Below are positions 7,352 through 15,988 of a stretch of 29,190 bases of DNA, piece after piece; the stretch's first letter is position 1, and each line of letters opens with the position of its first letter. This stretch comes from Mycoplasmatota bacterium. Lineage in GTDB: Bacteria > Bacillota_I > Bacilli_A > Izemoplasmatales > Hujiaoplasmataceae. The notes beneath the pieces are model-generated. The model saw nothing but the letters and a program-made list of their open reading frames with translations. It ran no database searches and was not told the origin of the DNA. The stretch lies in contig JAGLYJ010000009.1 of the NCBI GenBank assembly GCA_023132365.1, positions 1 to 29,190 of the forward strand, given 5' to 3'. The translations under genes and the position numbers were made by a program.

Positions 7352-9058
7352 ATGATTAATAATATTAAAAATAGAATTAAGAAAGAATTGGAACAAAAAC
7401 TTAATGACAAATTTGATCAAAATGTAATAGTAATAGTCGAGGAGCCTAAAAAAGCTGAACAAGGCGATATCTCTATTCCCGTTTTTTCTGTGGTCAAAGT
7501 TTTAAGAAAACCTCTTCCTTTGGTAGTAGAAACAGTAAAAGAATTTTTAGGAACCATCTCAGATGCGCATTTAATTGCTAAAGTTGATAGTGTATCTGGT
7601 TTTATAAATATAACACTAGATAAAGAAAAATATGCCGCATTAGTAATTAACAACTATAATTTAAATTCAGAAAATTATGGAAGTAATAAAATGGGTCTGA
7701 ATAAAACAGTTTGTATTGATTATTCGTCACCTAATATTGCTAAGCCATTCTCTATAGGACACTTGCGTTCAACTATTATAGGACATAGTATCGGAAATAT
7801 TATGGAGAAATGTGGATATAAAGTTGTAAGAATAAATCATTTAGGTGATTTCGGTACTCAATTTGGTAAAACAATTTATGCATATCTTAACTGGGGAGAT
7901 GAAGCTAAAGTTAAAGAACATCCTGTAGCTGAGCTCGTAAAGTTATATGTTGAGTTTAACGATCGTGCAAAAATCGACAAATCAATTGAAGAAGAAGCTA
8001 GAAAAATATTTACAGAGCTTGAAAAAGGAAATCCTAAGTTTGTAGAACTTTGGGAATTCATTCGTGAAGAATCTCTAAAAGAATATATGAAAGTGTATAA
8101 GTTGCTTGGAGTACAATTTGATTCATATAATGGTGAAGCATTTTACAATGATAAAATGCTAGCAGTTGTAGATGAATTAAAAGAAAAATCATTACTTAAG
8201 AAAGATCAGGGAGCTATGATAGTTGATCTAGGAGAACAAATTCCACCTGCATTAATTCAAAAGTCAGATGGATCAACACTTTATATTACAAGAGATTTAG
8301 CAGCTTTATTTTATCGAAAAAACACCTACAATTTCAGCGAAGCACTATATGTGGTAGGAAATGAACAGAAATTACATTTCAATCAATTGCAACAGGTCGT
8401 GGGATTAATGGGATATGATTATTCAAGCGATATCCACCATATTAATTTTGGACTTGTATTGCAAGACGGTAAAAAGATGTCTACTAGAAAAGGAAAAATT
8501 GTAAAACTTGAGGATGTTTTAAAAGAAGCATCAAAACTTAGTTTAAAATATATAAATGAAAAAAATCCTGGGCTAAAAAACAAAGAAGTTACAGCCGAAA
8601 AAATAGGGATTAGTGCTGTTATATTCAATGATTTGAAAAATTATCGAACAAATGATTTTGAGTTCAATCTTGAAGAAATGGTTAATTTCGTTGGTCAAAC
8701 CGGACCATATTTACAATACACTTCGGTTAGGATTAAATCAATATTAGATTCAATTAAGGAATCACAAAGTGAAATAGATTATAATCTCTTCACAAAAGAT
8801 CACATTTTTGAAATTATTAAAAACATTAGTCAATATGAAGATATTATTATTAAGAGTAAAGAAGAATACTCTCCTTCTGTAGTGGCTAAATACTTATTAA
8901 ACTTAGCTAGCTTATTCAATAGTTTTTATGCAAAAGAAAAAGTTATTGTGGATGATCTAGTTGAAAGACATACAAAATTGTGTCTATTGAGAATGGTAAA
9001 AGACATTCTTGATGATGGCATGGGATTGCTAGGAATGAGTGCAATCCAAAAAATGTAA
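7352..9058 (+). CDS. argS: arginyl-tRNA synthetase
   Basis: Charges tRNA-Arg with arginine; class I synthetase of 568 residues, a normal bacterial length. The N-terminal additional domain (about 1-110) is followed by SSPNIAKPFSIGHLRSTIIG, where SIGHL (134-138) is the HIGH-type ATP motif in the form common in Firmicutes. NHLGDFGTQFGK binds the substrates, and the KMSKS loop appears as KKMSTRKGK near residue 376. FVGQTGPYLQYTSVR marks the start of the helical anticodon-binding domain, which runs to the C-terminus. GGGGGAG at 7340-7346 is the ribosome binding site. The leader is too short for a T-box. No terminator separates it from the ABC exporter genes 35 bases downstream, so read-through is likely. 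Confidence 0.97.
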   Translation: MINNIKNRIKKELEQKLNDKFDQNVIVIVEEPKKAEQGDISIPVFSVVKVLRKPLPLVVETVKEFLGTISDAHLIAKVDSVSGFINITLDKEKYAALVINNYNLNSENYGSNKMGLNKTVCIDYSSPNIAKPFSIGHLRSTIIGHSIGNIMEKCGYKVVRINHLGDFGTQFGKTIYAYLNWGDEAKVKEHPVAELVKLYVEFNDRAKIDKSIEEEARKIFTELEKGNPKFVELWEFIREESLKEYMKVYKLLGVQFDSYNGEAFYNDKMLAVVDELKEKSLLKKDQGAMIVDLGEQIPPALIQKSDGSTLYITRDLAALFYRKNTYNFSEALYVVGNEQKLHFNQLQQVVGLMGYDYSSDIHHINFGLVLQDGKKMSTRKGKIVKLEDVLKEASKLSLKYINEKNPGLKNKEVTAEKIGISAVIFNDLKNYRTNDFEFNLEEMVNFVGQTGPYLQYTSVRIKSILDSIKESQSEIDYNLFTKDHIFEIIKNISQYEDIIIKSKEEYSPSVVAKYLLNLASLFNSFYAKEKVIVDDLVERHTKLCLLRMVKDILDDGMGLLGMSAIQKM

Positions 9059-9066
9059 TTACGTAG

Positions 9067-9098
9067 TCCATATCAATGAGGGGGTGATCAGATATGGA
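9067..9098 (+). promoter_or_regulatory. inverted repeat pairing the start codon of the first ABC exporter gene
   Basis: TCCATATC (9067-9074) is perfectly complementary to GATATGGA (9091-9098). The second arm contains the ATG at 9094 and the 16-base loop holds the GAGGGGGTGA ribosome binding site. In the mRNA this could fold into a hairpin that hides the start codon. Whether it is used is inference. Confidence 0.45.
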
Positions 9099-10944
9099 AA
9101 AATTAGATATTAAAAATCAATCCAAAAAAGGTATATTGAAAACTTTAGGAACGATGTTTAAGTGGATGGGCAATCTATGGCCACTGTTAATAGTTGCATT
9201 TATTTTCTTATTCATTGTGTCTTATGTTAGGACGCTATTACCATTATTTGGACAACATATAATCGATGTAATATTAGGATTTTCAGATGGCGGTACAAAA
9301 CTACCTGCATATATTGCAAGATATATTGTGGCTGATACATTAGTAAAAGAATTGATTATCGCTGCGGGTATGATTTTAATACTTGCAATATTTAGAGCAA
9401 TATTTATCTTTTTAAGAAGATGGATATCGGCACATTTTGGAGAAAATATTGGGTATAGACTTAGAAATAAGTTATATCGTAAAATTCAGAATGCAGATTA
9501 TTATTTTCATTCACATTCAGAAACAGGAGATTTAATTCAAAGATGTACTAGTGATGTTGATGCTTATAGGAGGTTTGTAGCTGAAAGAATTGTTGAAGTG
9601 GCTAGATTACTATTGTTAGTGGGATTATCAATTTGGCAGATGTCAAAATTGAATACTGATTTGACATTAATATCATTAGTTTTAGCACCAGTTATTTTAT
9701 TAGTTGCAACTGTATATTTTAAAAAAGTTAAGAAGGAATTCGCATTAATAGAACAAAATGAAGCAAATATGACAACTCATGTGCAAGAAAACGTTTCAGG
9801 ATCAAGAGTAGTTAAAGCTTTTGCTAATGAATTATATGAAGTGAAGAAATTCAAAAATTTAAATCGCAAATTTACTGACTCAGATTACAAATTGATTAAG
9901 AAAATGGCGTTTTTCTGGTCATCAACTGATTTTATTAGTTTTATGCAATATTGTTTAATTGCTGTATTCGGTATTATCTATGCCTCAAGAGGTGTGATTT
10001 CACTAGGAACATATATAACATTTTTAGCATATGCGGGAAATATTATCTGGCCTATGAGACAACTAGGTAGAGTTGTTGGAGATTTCTCAAAAACAACTGT
10101 TGCTGTTAATCGTTTAGAGCACATAATTGATAATAAAGATGAATATGATGATTCAGAACCAAATTCAAAACCTAAAATATTGGGTCATGTTAAATTTAAA
10201 AACGTAACATTTAAATTTGATGATTCAAATAAACATCAGTTAGTTAATGTTGATTTCAATGTAGAAGCTGGTGAAACTGTTGCTATTATTGGTAAAACTG
10301 GATCTGGTAAATCTACTTTGATGAAACTGTTAGTTAGAATTCTTGACTATCAAGAAGGGGATGTATTTATTGATTCAACTTCAATCAAAGATATTGAAAA
10401 ACACTATTTAAGAAGTAATGTTGGTATTATTTTACAGGAACCATTCTTGTTCTCTAAAACAGTAGAAGAAAATATCGGTATTGCTGATAAAGAAGTTCAA
10501 ACTGATCGAGTTGAGAATGTAGCGAAAATTGCTAAAGTTCATGATGATATCGTTAATTTTGAAAAAGGATATAAGACTCTTGTTGGTGAAAGAGGAGTTA
10601 CACTGTCTGGTGGTCAAAAACAGCGTGTTGCCATTGCCAGAATGTTACTAAAACCAAAACCAATACTAATATTTGATGATAGTTTAAGTGCAGTAGACAC
10701 TGAAACAGATATTCAAATAAGAAGAGCATTAAAAAAAGAGTGGAAAAAATCTACTGTATTTATTATTACACACAGAATCACAACTGCTAAAGAAGCAGAT
10801 AAGATTATCGTTTTAGAAGACGGCAATATAAAAGAAACCGGAACTCATGATGAATTAATCAAGATTGATGGTTTATACAATAATATATGGAAAATTCAAT
10901 CTAGAATTGATTTTCAATTAGAGGATGGTGAAGACAATGAATGA
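9094..10944 (+). CDS. heterodimeric ABC exporter, subunit with degenerate Walker B
   Basis: A type IV ABC half-exporter of 616 residues: an N-terminal domain with six membrane helices (about residues 25-330) followed by an ATPase domain. Walker A is GKTGSGKST, the Q-loop ILQEPFLF, the signature LSGGQKQRVA and the H-loop THR. Walker B reads ILIFDDSLSAVD: D529 stands where the catalytic glutamate belongs. This is the pattern of the non-catalytic-site partner in heterodimers such as BmrC/BmrD, LmrC/LmrD and TM287/TM288. It probably pairs with the next gene, whose start overlaps by 8 bases, to export drugs or lipids; the substrate is unknown. GAGGGGGTGA (9078-9087) precedes the ATG, within a possible hairpin. 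Probably transcribed with argS. Confidence 0.92.
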   Translation: MEKLDIKNQSKKGILKTLGTMFKWMGNLWPLLIVAFIFLFIVSYVRTLLPLFGQHIIDVILGFSDGGTKLPAYIARYIVADTLVKELIIAAGMILILAIFRAIFIFLRRWISAHFGENIGYRLRNKLYRKIQNADYYFHSHSETGDLIQRCTSDVDAYRRFVAERIVEVARLLLLVGLSIWQMSKLNTDLTLISLVLAPVILLVATVYFKKVKKEFALIEQNEANMTTHVQENVSGSRVVKAFANELYEVKKFKNLNRKFTDSDYKLIKKMAFFWSSTDFISFMQYCLIAVFGIIYASRGVISLGTYITFLAYAGNIIWPMRQLGRVVGDFSKTTVAVNRLEHIIDNKDEYDDSEPNSKPKILGHVKFKNVTFKFDDSNKHQLVNVDFNVEAGETVAIIGKTGSGKSTLMKLLVRILDYQEGDVFIDSTSIKDIEKHYLRSNVGIILQEPFLFSKTVEENIGIADKEVQTDRVENVAKIAKVHDDIVNFEKGYKTLVGERGVTLSGGQKQRVAIARMLLKPKPILIFDDSLSAVDTETDIQIRRALKKEWKKSTVFIITHRITTAKEADKIIVLEDGNIKETGTHDELIKIDGLYNNIWKIQSRIDFQLEDGEDNE

Positions 10945-12787
10945 TCACTTACACGACGAAGAGTCCTTCACATCTCAAAAGATTGATTGGAATGTATGGA
11001 AAAAGATATTAGTATTCATGAAACCATTGAAGAAATATGCAATTTTTGCAATAATATTCATGATTTTACTTGCAACAACAGATGTGGTTTATCCGTTGAT
11101 TTCAAAATTTGCTATTGATGATATTATTAGGCCGAACATGAATGGAGCAGATGCTGATTTATCTAAATTAGCAGTATTTATTGCTTTGTACATTGGGTTT
11201 ATGATTATTCAAGCTGTTAGTGTATTTATGTTTATATTATTTGCGGGTAAGATTCAAACAGAATTAGCATATAATATTCGCAAGGAAGCTTTTCATCACT
11301 TACAAGAATTACCATTTTCATATTATGATAGAACAAGAGTTGGCTGGATCATGGCGAGAATGACAAGTGATTCAAGAAACTTAAGTGAACTATTCTCATG
11401 GGGATTAATTGATTTAACATGGGGATTTGCACTAATGATTATCTTAGTCGTAGTAATGTTTATTATCAATTGGTTACTAGCATTAGTTGTAATTGTTTTG
11501 GTACCAGTAATGGCCTTAGTATCGATTTTCTTCAGAAAATATATACTAAAAGCACATCGTCAAATTAGGAAAATTAATTCTAAGATTACAGGTGCTTATA
11601 ATGAAGGTATCACAGGTGCAATGACGACAAAAACTTTAGTGCTTGAAGATAATAATTATAATGATTTTGATGATTTAACTGGTGATATGAGAGTTCGTTC
11701 AATTAGAGCAGCTATGATACAAGGGTTGTATTTCCCTACGATGCTATTCTTGATAACTTTAGGAGTTGCATTAGTGTATGTAGTTGGAGGTAATTTAGTT
11801 TTTCAGCTAACAATTTCAGTTGGTACATTATATTTGTTTATAAGCTATGTTTGGCAGTTCTTTGAGCCAGTTAATGAATTAGCAATGCTTTATGCTAATT
11901 TCCAACAAGCACAAGCATCAGCTGAAAGAATAGTTTCATTAATTGAGACAGAAGCTGATATTTCTGATTCGCCGGAAGTTATTGAAAAATATGGAACTTT
12001 ATTTGATTACAAACTTGAAAATTTCGAGGAAATCATAGGTGATGTAAAATTTGATAATGTGTCGTTCAAATATAATATTGGGGAACAAGTTTTAACTGAT
12101 TTTAAATTAGATGTTAGAGCTGGTCAATCAATTGCCTTAGTTGGACATACAGGTGCTGGTAAAACTACTATTGTTAACTTAATATGTAGATTCTATGAAC
12201 CAACAAATGGTAAAATACTAATAGATGGTAAAGATTATAAAAATCGTTCTATGGGCTGGTTACATTCAAATTTAGGTTATGTATTACAAGATCCACATTT
12301 ATTTAGTGGGAATGTAATGGAAAACATTAGATATGGAAAGTTAACAGCTACGGATGATGAATGTGTTGCAGCGGCTAAAGCAGTTGAAGCGCATGAATTT
12401 ATTATGAAATTTGAAAAAGGCTATGATACTGAATGTGGTGAAGGTGGATCAAGGCTTTCAGTTGGTCAAAAACAATTGATCAGCTTTGCAAGAGCAATTC
12501 TATCTGACCCTAAAATATTAGTTCTTGATGAAGCAACAAGTTCTGTGGATACTGAAACTGAACAAGTTATTCAAGTTGCTATAAATAAATTACTTGAAGG
12601 AAGAACTAGTTTTATTGTTGCACATAGATTATCTACTATCGTGCATAGCGATAGAATATTAGTGCTTGATAAAGGTAAAGTAATTGAAGAGGGAACACAT
12701 AGAGAACTAATTAAAAAATCTGGAGCTTACCACAAATTATATACAAATCAATATTCAGAAGAGATGTTGGAGTTGTCAATAAGGTAA
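10937..12787 (+). CDS. heterodimeric ABC exporter, catalytic subunit
   Basis: The second half-exporter, 616 residues from the chosen start, with six membrane helices followed by an ATPase domain. Walker A is GHTGAGKTT, the Q-loop VLQDPHLF and Walker B ILVLDEATSSVD, with the catalytic glutamate intact, then AHRLSTI. The signature is LSVGQ (507-511) rather than LSGGQ. In a heterodimer this signature faces the degenerate Walker B of the partner, so both changes fall in the same composite site, which supports a true heterodimer. I chose ATG 10937, with GGATGGTGA at 10923-10931; an ATG at 10925 would add four residues and start inside the ribosome binding site. A strong terminator follows, ending the unit. 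Confidence 0.92.
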   Translation: MNDHLHDEESFTSQKIDWNVWKKILVFMKPLKKYAIFAIIFMILLATTDVVYPLISKFAIDDIIRPNMNGADADLSKLAVFIALYIGFMIIQAVSVFMFILFAGKIQTELAYNIRKEAFHHLQELPFSYYDRTRVGWIMARMTSDSRNLSELFSWGLIDLTWGFALMIILVVVMFIINWLLALVVIVLVPVMALVSIFFRKYILKAHRQIRKINSKITGAYNEGITGAMTTKTLVLEDNNYNDFDDLTGDMRVRSIRAAMIQGLYFPTMLFLITLGVALVYVVGGNLVFQLTISVGTLYLFISYVWQFFEPVNELAMLYANFQQAQASAERIVSLIETEADISDSPEVIEKYGTLFDYKLENFEEIIGDVKFDNVSFKYNIGEQVLTDFKLDVRAGQSIALVGHTGAGKTTIVNLICRFYEPTNGKILIDGKDYKNRSMGWLHSNLGYVLQDPHLFSGNVMENIRYGKLTATDDECVAAAKAVEAHEFIMKFEKGYDTECGEGGSRLSVGQKQLISFARAILSDPKILVLDEATSSVDTETEQVIQVAINKLLEGRTSFIVAHRLSTIVHSDRILVLDKGKVIEEGTHRELIKKSGAYHKLYTNQYSEEMLELSIR

Positions 12788-12804
12788 TAAGATAAATAGA
12801 TACT

Positions 12805-12838
12805 AAGCATAGTCAGCTGACTGTGCTTTTTTCTTTTT
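12805..12838 (+). terminator. terminator after the ABC exporter genes
   Basis: Arms 12805-12815 (AAGCATAGTCA) and 12818-12828 (TGACTGTGCTT) pair over their length with one G-U. A T-rich tail follows. Confidence 0.88.
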
Positions 12839-12863
12839 AGTAATATTTTTATAAATAAGAATA

Positions 12864-12872
12864 TGTTATAAT
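12864..12872 (+). promoter_or_regulatory. extended -10 promoter of the alpha/beta hydrolase gene
   Basis: TGTTATAAT, a perfect extended -10, lies 29 bases before the start codon. No good -35 is seen. Confidence 0.7.
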
Positions 12873-12901
12873 ACTATCGAGAAGAAGAAAAAGGTGATAA
12901 C

Positions 12902-13870
12902 ATGAAGAAATTATATATAATTATAGTAGTACTATCTGTAATAGGTATTGCACTTTTCTTCTATTTTTTACCAAGATCTAGAGAAAGAAACGATATCTTT
13001 TATCACACTATTGTTACTTATGAAGATGTAATCTATAAAAATGTTAAAGATGATGAGCTCACTTTGGATATAATTATGCCTACAACCGAAGTGTATTCTG
13101 AAACTCCTGTTCTTGTTTTTATTCATGGAGGAAGCTTCACTGAAGGCCAAAAATCGGATTTAACAATGGACTTGGGAAGAGATATAGTTACTGATATTTT
13201 GGATGCAGGGTATGCAATCATTTCAGTTGAATACCGGTTGTTATATGGAGATAATGTATTTCCTAATAATTTAATTGATGTAAAAGACTCTTTAAGATAT
13301 TTGATTTCTGTTTCAGATGATTACAATTTTGATATTGATAATTTTGGTATTTGGGGAGAAGGCTCTGGAGGGTACTTAGCGTTAACTGCTGGTTACAGCG
13401 CTAGTGGTGTTGATTTAGGCGATTATACCTTGAGAAACTATTCATATGATATAAAATATGTAATTGATTTCTCTGGAGTAACTGAAATTAGTAGTCTGTA
13501 TGATTTAGAAATTATGAATAATCAAGAATTGTCTGAGATACAGGGAATTTTAGATGAACTATATGGAACAGCTGAGTTTGATATTTATAATCTTTCAGTA
13601 CTTGATTATGCTAGTATTAATCTGTACAGTCCTATATCATATGTATCAGTTGATACAATACCTACATTGATTATTCACGGTGCCTCTGATGAAATTGTTG
13701 ACTTGAGCCAATCAGATTTACTAGTAACTAAGTTAGACGAATATAATATTGAATATGAATATCACAAAATACTAGGTGCCAATCATGATTTAAATAACAT
13801 TATTAGTTCAGAAATTGAATCTATTAAGGCTTATGTTTTAGAATTTATGGAAGGTTATTACGTATCATAA
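12902..13870 (+). CDS. membrane-anchored alpha/beta hydrolase with displaced nucleophile serine
   Basis: A 322-residue protein with one N-terminal hydrophobic segment (about 4-23) that is a signal anchor or uncleaved signal, so the rest lies outside the cell. The remainder is an alpha/beta hydrolase of the esterase/BD-FAE type: VLVFIHGGSF (70-79, oxyanion hole), VEYRL (109-113), the nucleophile elbow GIWGEGSGGYLA (149-160), HGASDEIV with D263, and GANHDL with H295. In this family the elbow is normally of the form WGxSAGG. Here the nucleophile position (154) is Gly and the serine has moved one place to S155, so the G-x-S-x-G motif is broken. Acid and histidine remain. It may be inactive, or use an altered elbow. 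AAGGTGAT precedes the ATG. It stands alone between its promoter and terminator. Confidence 0.8.
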   Translation: MKKLYIIIVVLSVIGIALFFYFLPRSRERNDIFYHTIVTYEDVIYKNVKDDELTLDIIMPTTEVYSETPVLVFIHGGSFTEGQKSDLTMDLGRDIVTDILDAGYAIISVEYRLLYGDNVFPNNLIDVKDSLRYLISVSDDYNFDIDNFGIWGEGSGGYLALTAGYSASGVDLGDYTLRNYSYDIKYVIDFSGVTEISSLYDLEIMNNQELSEIQGILDELYGTAEFDIYNLSVLDYASINLYSPISYVSVDTIPTLIIHGASDEIVDLSQSDLLVTKLDEYNIEYEYHKILGANHDLNNIISSEIESIKAYVLEFMEGYYVS

Positions 13871-13880
13871 TATATATATT

Positions 13881-13907
13881 AAAACACTAGCTTAAACTAG
13901 TGTTTTT
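13881..13907 (+). terminator. terminator after the alpha/beta hydrolase gene
   Basis: A 10-bp perfect stem AAAACACTAG / CTAGTGTTTT with loop CTTAAA and a short T run. Confidence 0.88.
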
Positions 13908-13930
13908 ATATAAAAACATTGAGGTGAAAT

Positions 13931-15334
13931 ATGAAGTTACCAGGATTTATAGATAGTCATATGCATTTTTTAGGATTAGGATATGTTAATTTTAATACTG
14001 ATTTATCATCTGCAAAATCGATAAAAGAATTACAGTCAGAACTCAGTAATTCGAAGTCAAAGAATATAATAATTGGCCGCGGGTGGGATCAAGAAAATTT
14101 AATTAATAAAAGGATGCCAACAAAAAGAGATTTAAACCTTATTTCTAGGGATTTGCCAATTGTTATTATAAGAGTATGTGGTCACATTCTCGTTGTTAAT
14201 GATAAGATGTTAGAACTAGCGAATATATCTAATGAATCAAAACAAATACCAGGCGGGAGTTTTGATTTTGAAACAGGTATCTTCACTGAAAATGCAATCT
14301 ATATAATCTATAATAAAATGCCCAAACCTACTAAAGAAGATATTATAAAATATTTAATGACAGCTAATGATATTTTGTTAAGTAAAGGAATTACTCAAGT
14401 TGCTAGTGATGATTTTTCAACACTACCTCTTGACTACGAGTTTGTATTATCTACTATTAAAGAATTGTATAAAAAAGGATTATTACAAGTTAAAATTACT
14501 GAGCAAGTAAATCTTAACTATAATTTATTAAAGGATTTTATCAGTAAGGGGTATGTTAATAAGAATTTCGGGGGTTTTAGAATGGGACCATTGAAGATTT
14601 TGGCCGATGGCAGTTTGGGTGGCAAAACTGCTAGTTTAATTAAACCTTATGAAAATGAACCAAACAATTATGGTATAAAAACTTATTCTGACGATGAATT
14701 GTTTAAACTAATTAATTTAGCAGATTCTAACAATATGGATGTAGTGATTCATGCTATCGGAGATGATGCTAGTGAGCAAGCAATTAATGCACTTATTAAA
14801 TCACTTGAAGTAACAAAAAGAGAAAATCATAATCATGCAATTATTCATGCTCAATTAACTACCAAGAGACAAATTGAGAAAATGAAGAAATGGAATATAG
14901 GAGCCATTATCCAACCAATATTTCTGAATTCAGATATTCAAATTATTGAGTCAAGAATTGGCAAAAGGCATCTTGAATCTTACTTATTTAAAACAATGTT
15001 TGATTCTGGAATAAATGTAGGTTTTAGTACTGATTCACCAATAGAACCAGTAAATCCATTTGCTAATATCTATACAGCAGTTACAAGAAGAAGTATCAAA
15101 TTCCCTGAACTTGAGCCTTTTCTAGTTGAGGAATCACTTACGGTGAAAAACGCTGTTATATGTTATACCAGTAATAATGTTAGATATGTATATGAAAACA
15201 AATTGAATGATGGAGATTTCATTATTACAGATGAAAATATATATTCATGTCCGTTTGATAGAATTAAGGACATAAAAGTATTGGAAACATATATTGATAA
15301 TAAATTAGTATATAAAAACAAGGAGGAAGTATGA
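13931..15334 (+). CDS. YtcJ-like amidohydrolase (Amidohydro_3) lacking the usual N-terminal strand region
   Basis: A metal-dependent hydrolase of 467 residues. Metal and catalytic positions look intact: HMH (H10, H12), K222 in GPLKILADGSLGGK, H274 in HAIGD, H306 in IIHAQ and D368 in STDSP. Family members such as Bacillus YtcJ usually carry about 50-60 residues before the PGFIDSHMH strand, forming half of a small beta domain. Here the protein begins MKLPGFIDSHMH, so that part is absent, while the C-terminal half of the beta domain (about 425-467) is kept. The start is firm: TTGAGGTGA at 13919-13927 sits before the ATG and a terminator ends just upstream, leaving no room for more. The substrate is unknown; amides, cyclic ureas or similar are typical. 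The stop overlaps the mscL start (ATGA). Confidence 0.85.
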   Translation: MKLPGFIDSHMHFLGLGYVNFNTDLSSAKSIKELQSELSNSKSKNIIIGRGWDQENLINKRMPTKRDLNLISRDLPIVIIRVCGHILVVNDKMLELANISNESKQIPGGSFDFETGIFTENAIYIIYNKMPKPTKEDIIKYLMTANDILLSKGITQVASDDFSTLPLDYEFVLSTIKELYKKGLLQVKITEQVNLNYNLLKDFISKGYVNKNFGGFRMGPLKILADGSLGGKTASLIKPYENEPNNYGIKTYSDDELFKLINLADSNNMDVVIHAIGDDASEQAINALIKSLEVTKRENHNHAIIHAQLTTKRQIEKMKKWNIGAIIQPIFLNSDIQIIESRIGKRHLESYLFKTMFDSGINVGFSTDSPIEPVNPFANIYTAVTRRSIKFPELEPFLVEESLTVKNAVICYTSNNVRYVYENKLNDGDFIITDENIYSCPFDRIKDIKVLETYIDNKLVYKNKEEV

Positions 15335-15744
15335 AAAAATTTTTTAAAGATTTTAAAGACTTCATTAGCAAGGGTAGCGCACTGGATTTAGCTGTAGGGC
15401 TAATTATAGGGACAGCTTTTAATGCAATTGTTAAAAGTTTGGTTAATGATATATTGATGCCATTAATTGGATTGATTTTAAATACTGATATAGCAAATTT
15501 GTATGTTGTTTTGCGAGGGACAGCAACATTTGATGTTACTACAGGAGCATTGATATTGAGTGAAAATGCAGTACTTTTAACTTATGGTAACTTTTTACAA
15601 ACTATAGTTAATTTCTTATTGATTGCACTTTCAATATTTGTAGCCATTAAAGTAGTAAAGAAACTTCATGATCAAATTGACGATATTAAAGACTTTTTAA
15701 CAGGAGAAGAAGAAACAGAATCACAGGTTGAAGAAATAAAATAA
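15331..15744 (+). CDS. mscL: large-conductance mechanosensitive channel MscL
   Basis: A 137-residue membrane protein that opens under membrane tension to release solutes after osmotic downshock. The N-terminal amphipathic helix and first membrane segment read KDFISKGSALDLAVGLIIG and continue into TAFNAIVKSLVNDILMPL, the most conserved part of the family. The second segment is about residues 88-111, and the C-terminal charged helix follows (KKLHDQIDDIKDF). Its ATG overlaps the amidohydrolase stop, with AAGGAGGA just upstream, so it is the second gene of a two-gene unit. The pairing with an amidohydrolase has no obvious functional reason. Confidence 0.95.
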   Translation: MKKFFKDFKDFISKGSALDLAVGLIIGTAFNAIVKSLVNDILMPLIGLILNTDIANLYVVLRGTATFDVTTGALILSENAVLLTYGNFLQTIVNFLLIALSIFVAIKVVKKLHDQIDDIKDFLTGEEETESQVEEIK

Positions 15745-15761
15745 ATAGTGTGTAATATTTA

Positions 15762-15798
15762 AAAGCAGTGCATTTTCTGCACTGCTTTCATATTTTTT
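15762..15798 (+). terminator. terminator after mscL
   Basis: An 11-bp perfect stem AAAGCAGTGCA / TGCACTGCTTT with loop TTTTC. The T run (15793-15798) is a few bases away from the stem. Confidence 0.82.
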
Positions 15799-15944
15799 GC
15801 ACCTTTAACCAGACTAAAAACATTTAAAATAAGTCCTATATAGAGAGACTTTAATATTTGAGCCTTTTTTTATTTGTCTGGTCAGTCATAAGCTTATTGA
15901 AGATGTTGATTATTTCCATTTTGCATTATTTAGAAAGGGAAATC

Positions 15945-15980
15945 AAATAAAAAATAGCGACCAATTTTGTTGGTCGCTAT
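15945..15980 (-). terminator. minus-strand terminator of the rhodanese gene
   Basis: An 11-bp stem ATAGCGACCAA (15954-15964) / TTGGTCGCTAT (15970-15980), followed on the minus strand by a T-rich tail (plus A run before 15954). Confidence 0.9.
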
Positions 15981-15988
15981 ATTTATAT

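Larger units (their letters stand above)
15745..15988. other. gene-free stretch between mscL and the rhodanese gene
   Basis: 244 bases between convergent genes, with a terminator at each end. In the middle, ACCAGAC (15808-15814) is repeated inverted as GTCTGGT (15876-15882), and AAGTC (15831-15835) pairs with GACTT (15847-15851). From about 15879 a plus-strand frame stays open and reads LVSHKLIEDVDYFHFALF, without a start or ribosome binding site. It may be a small decayed insertion or nothing; I recognise no family. Confidence 0.4.
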
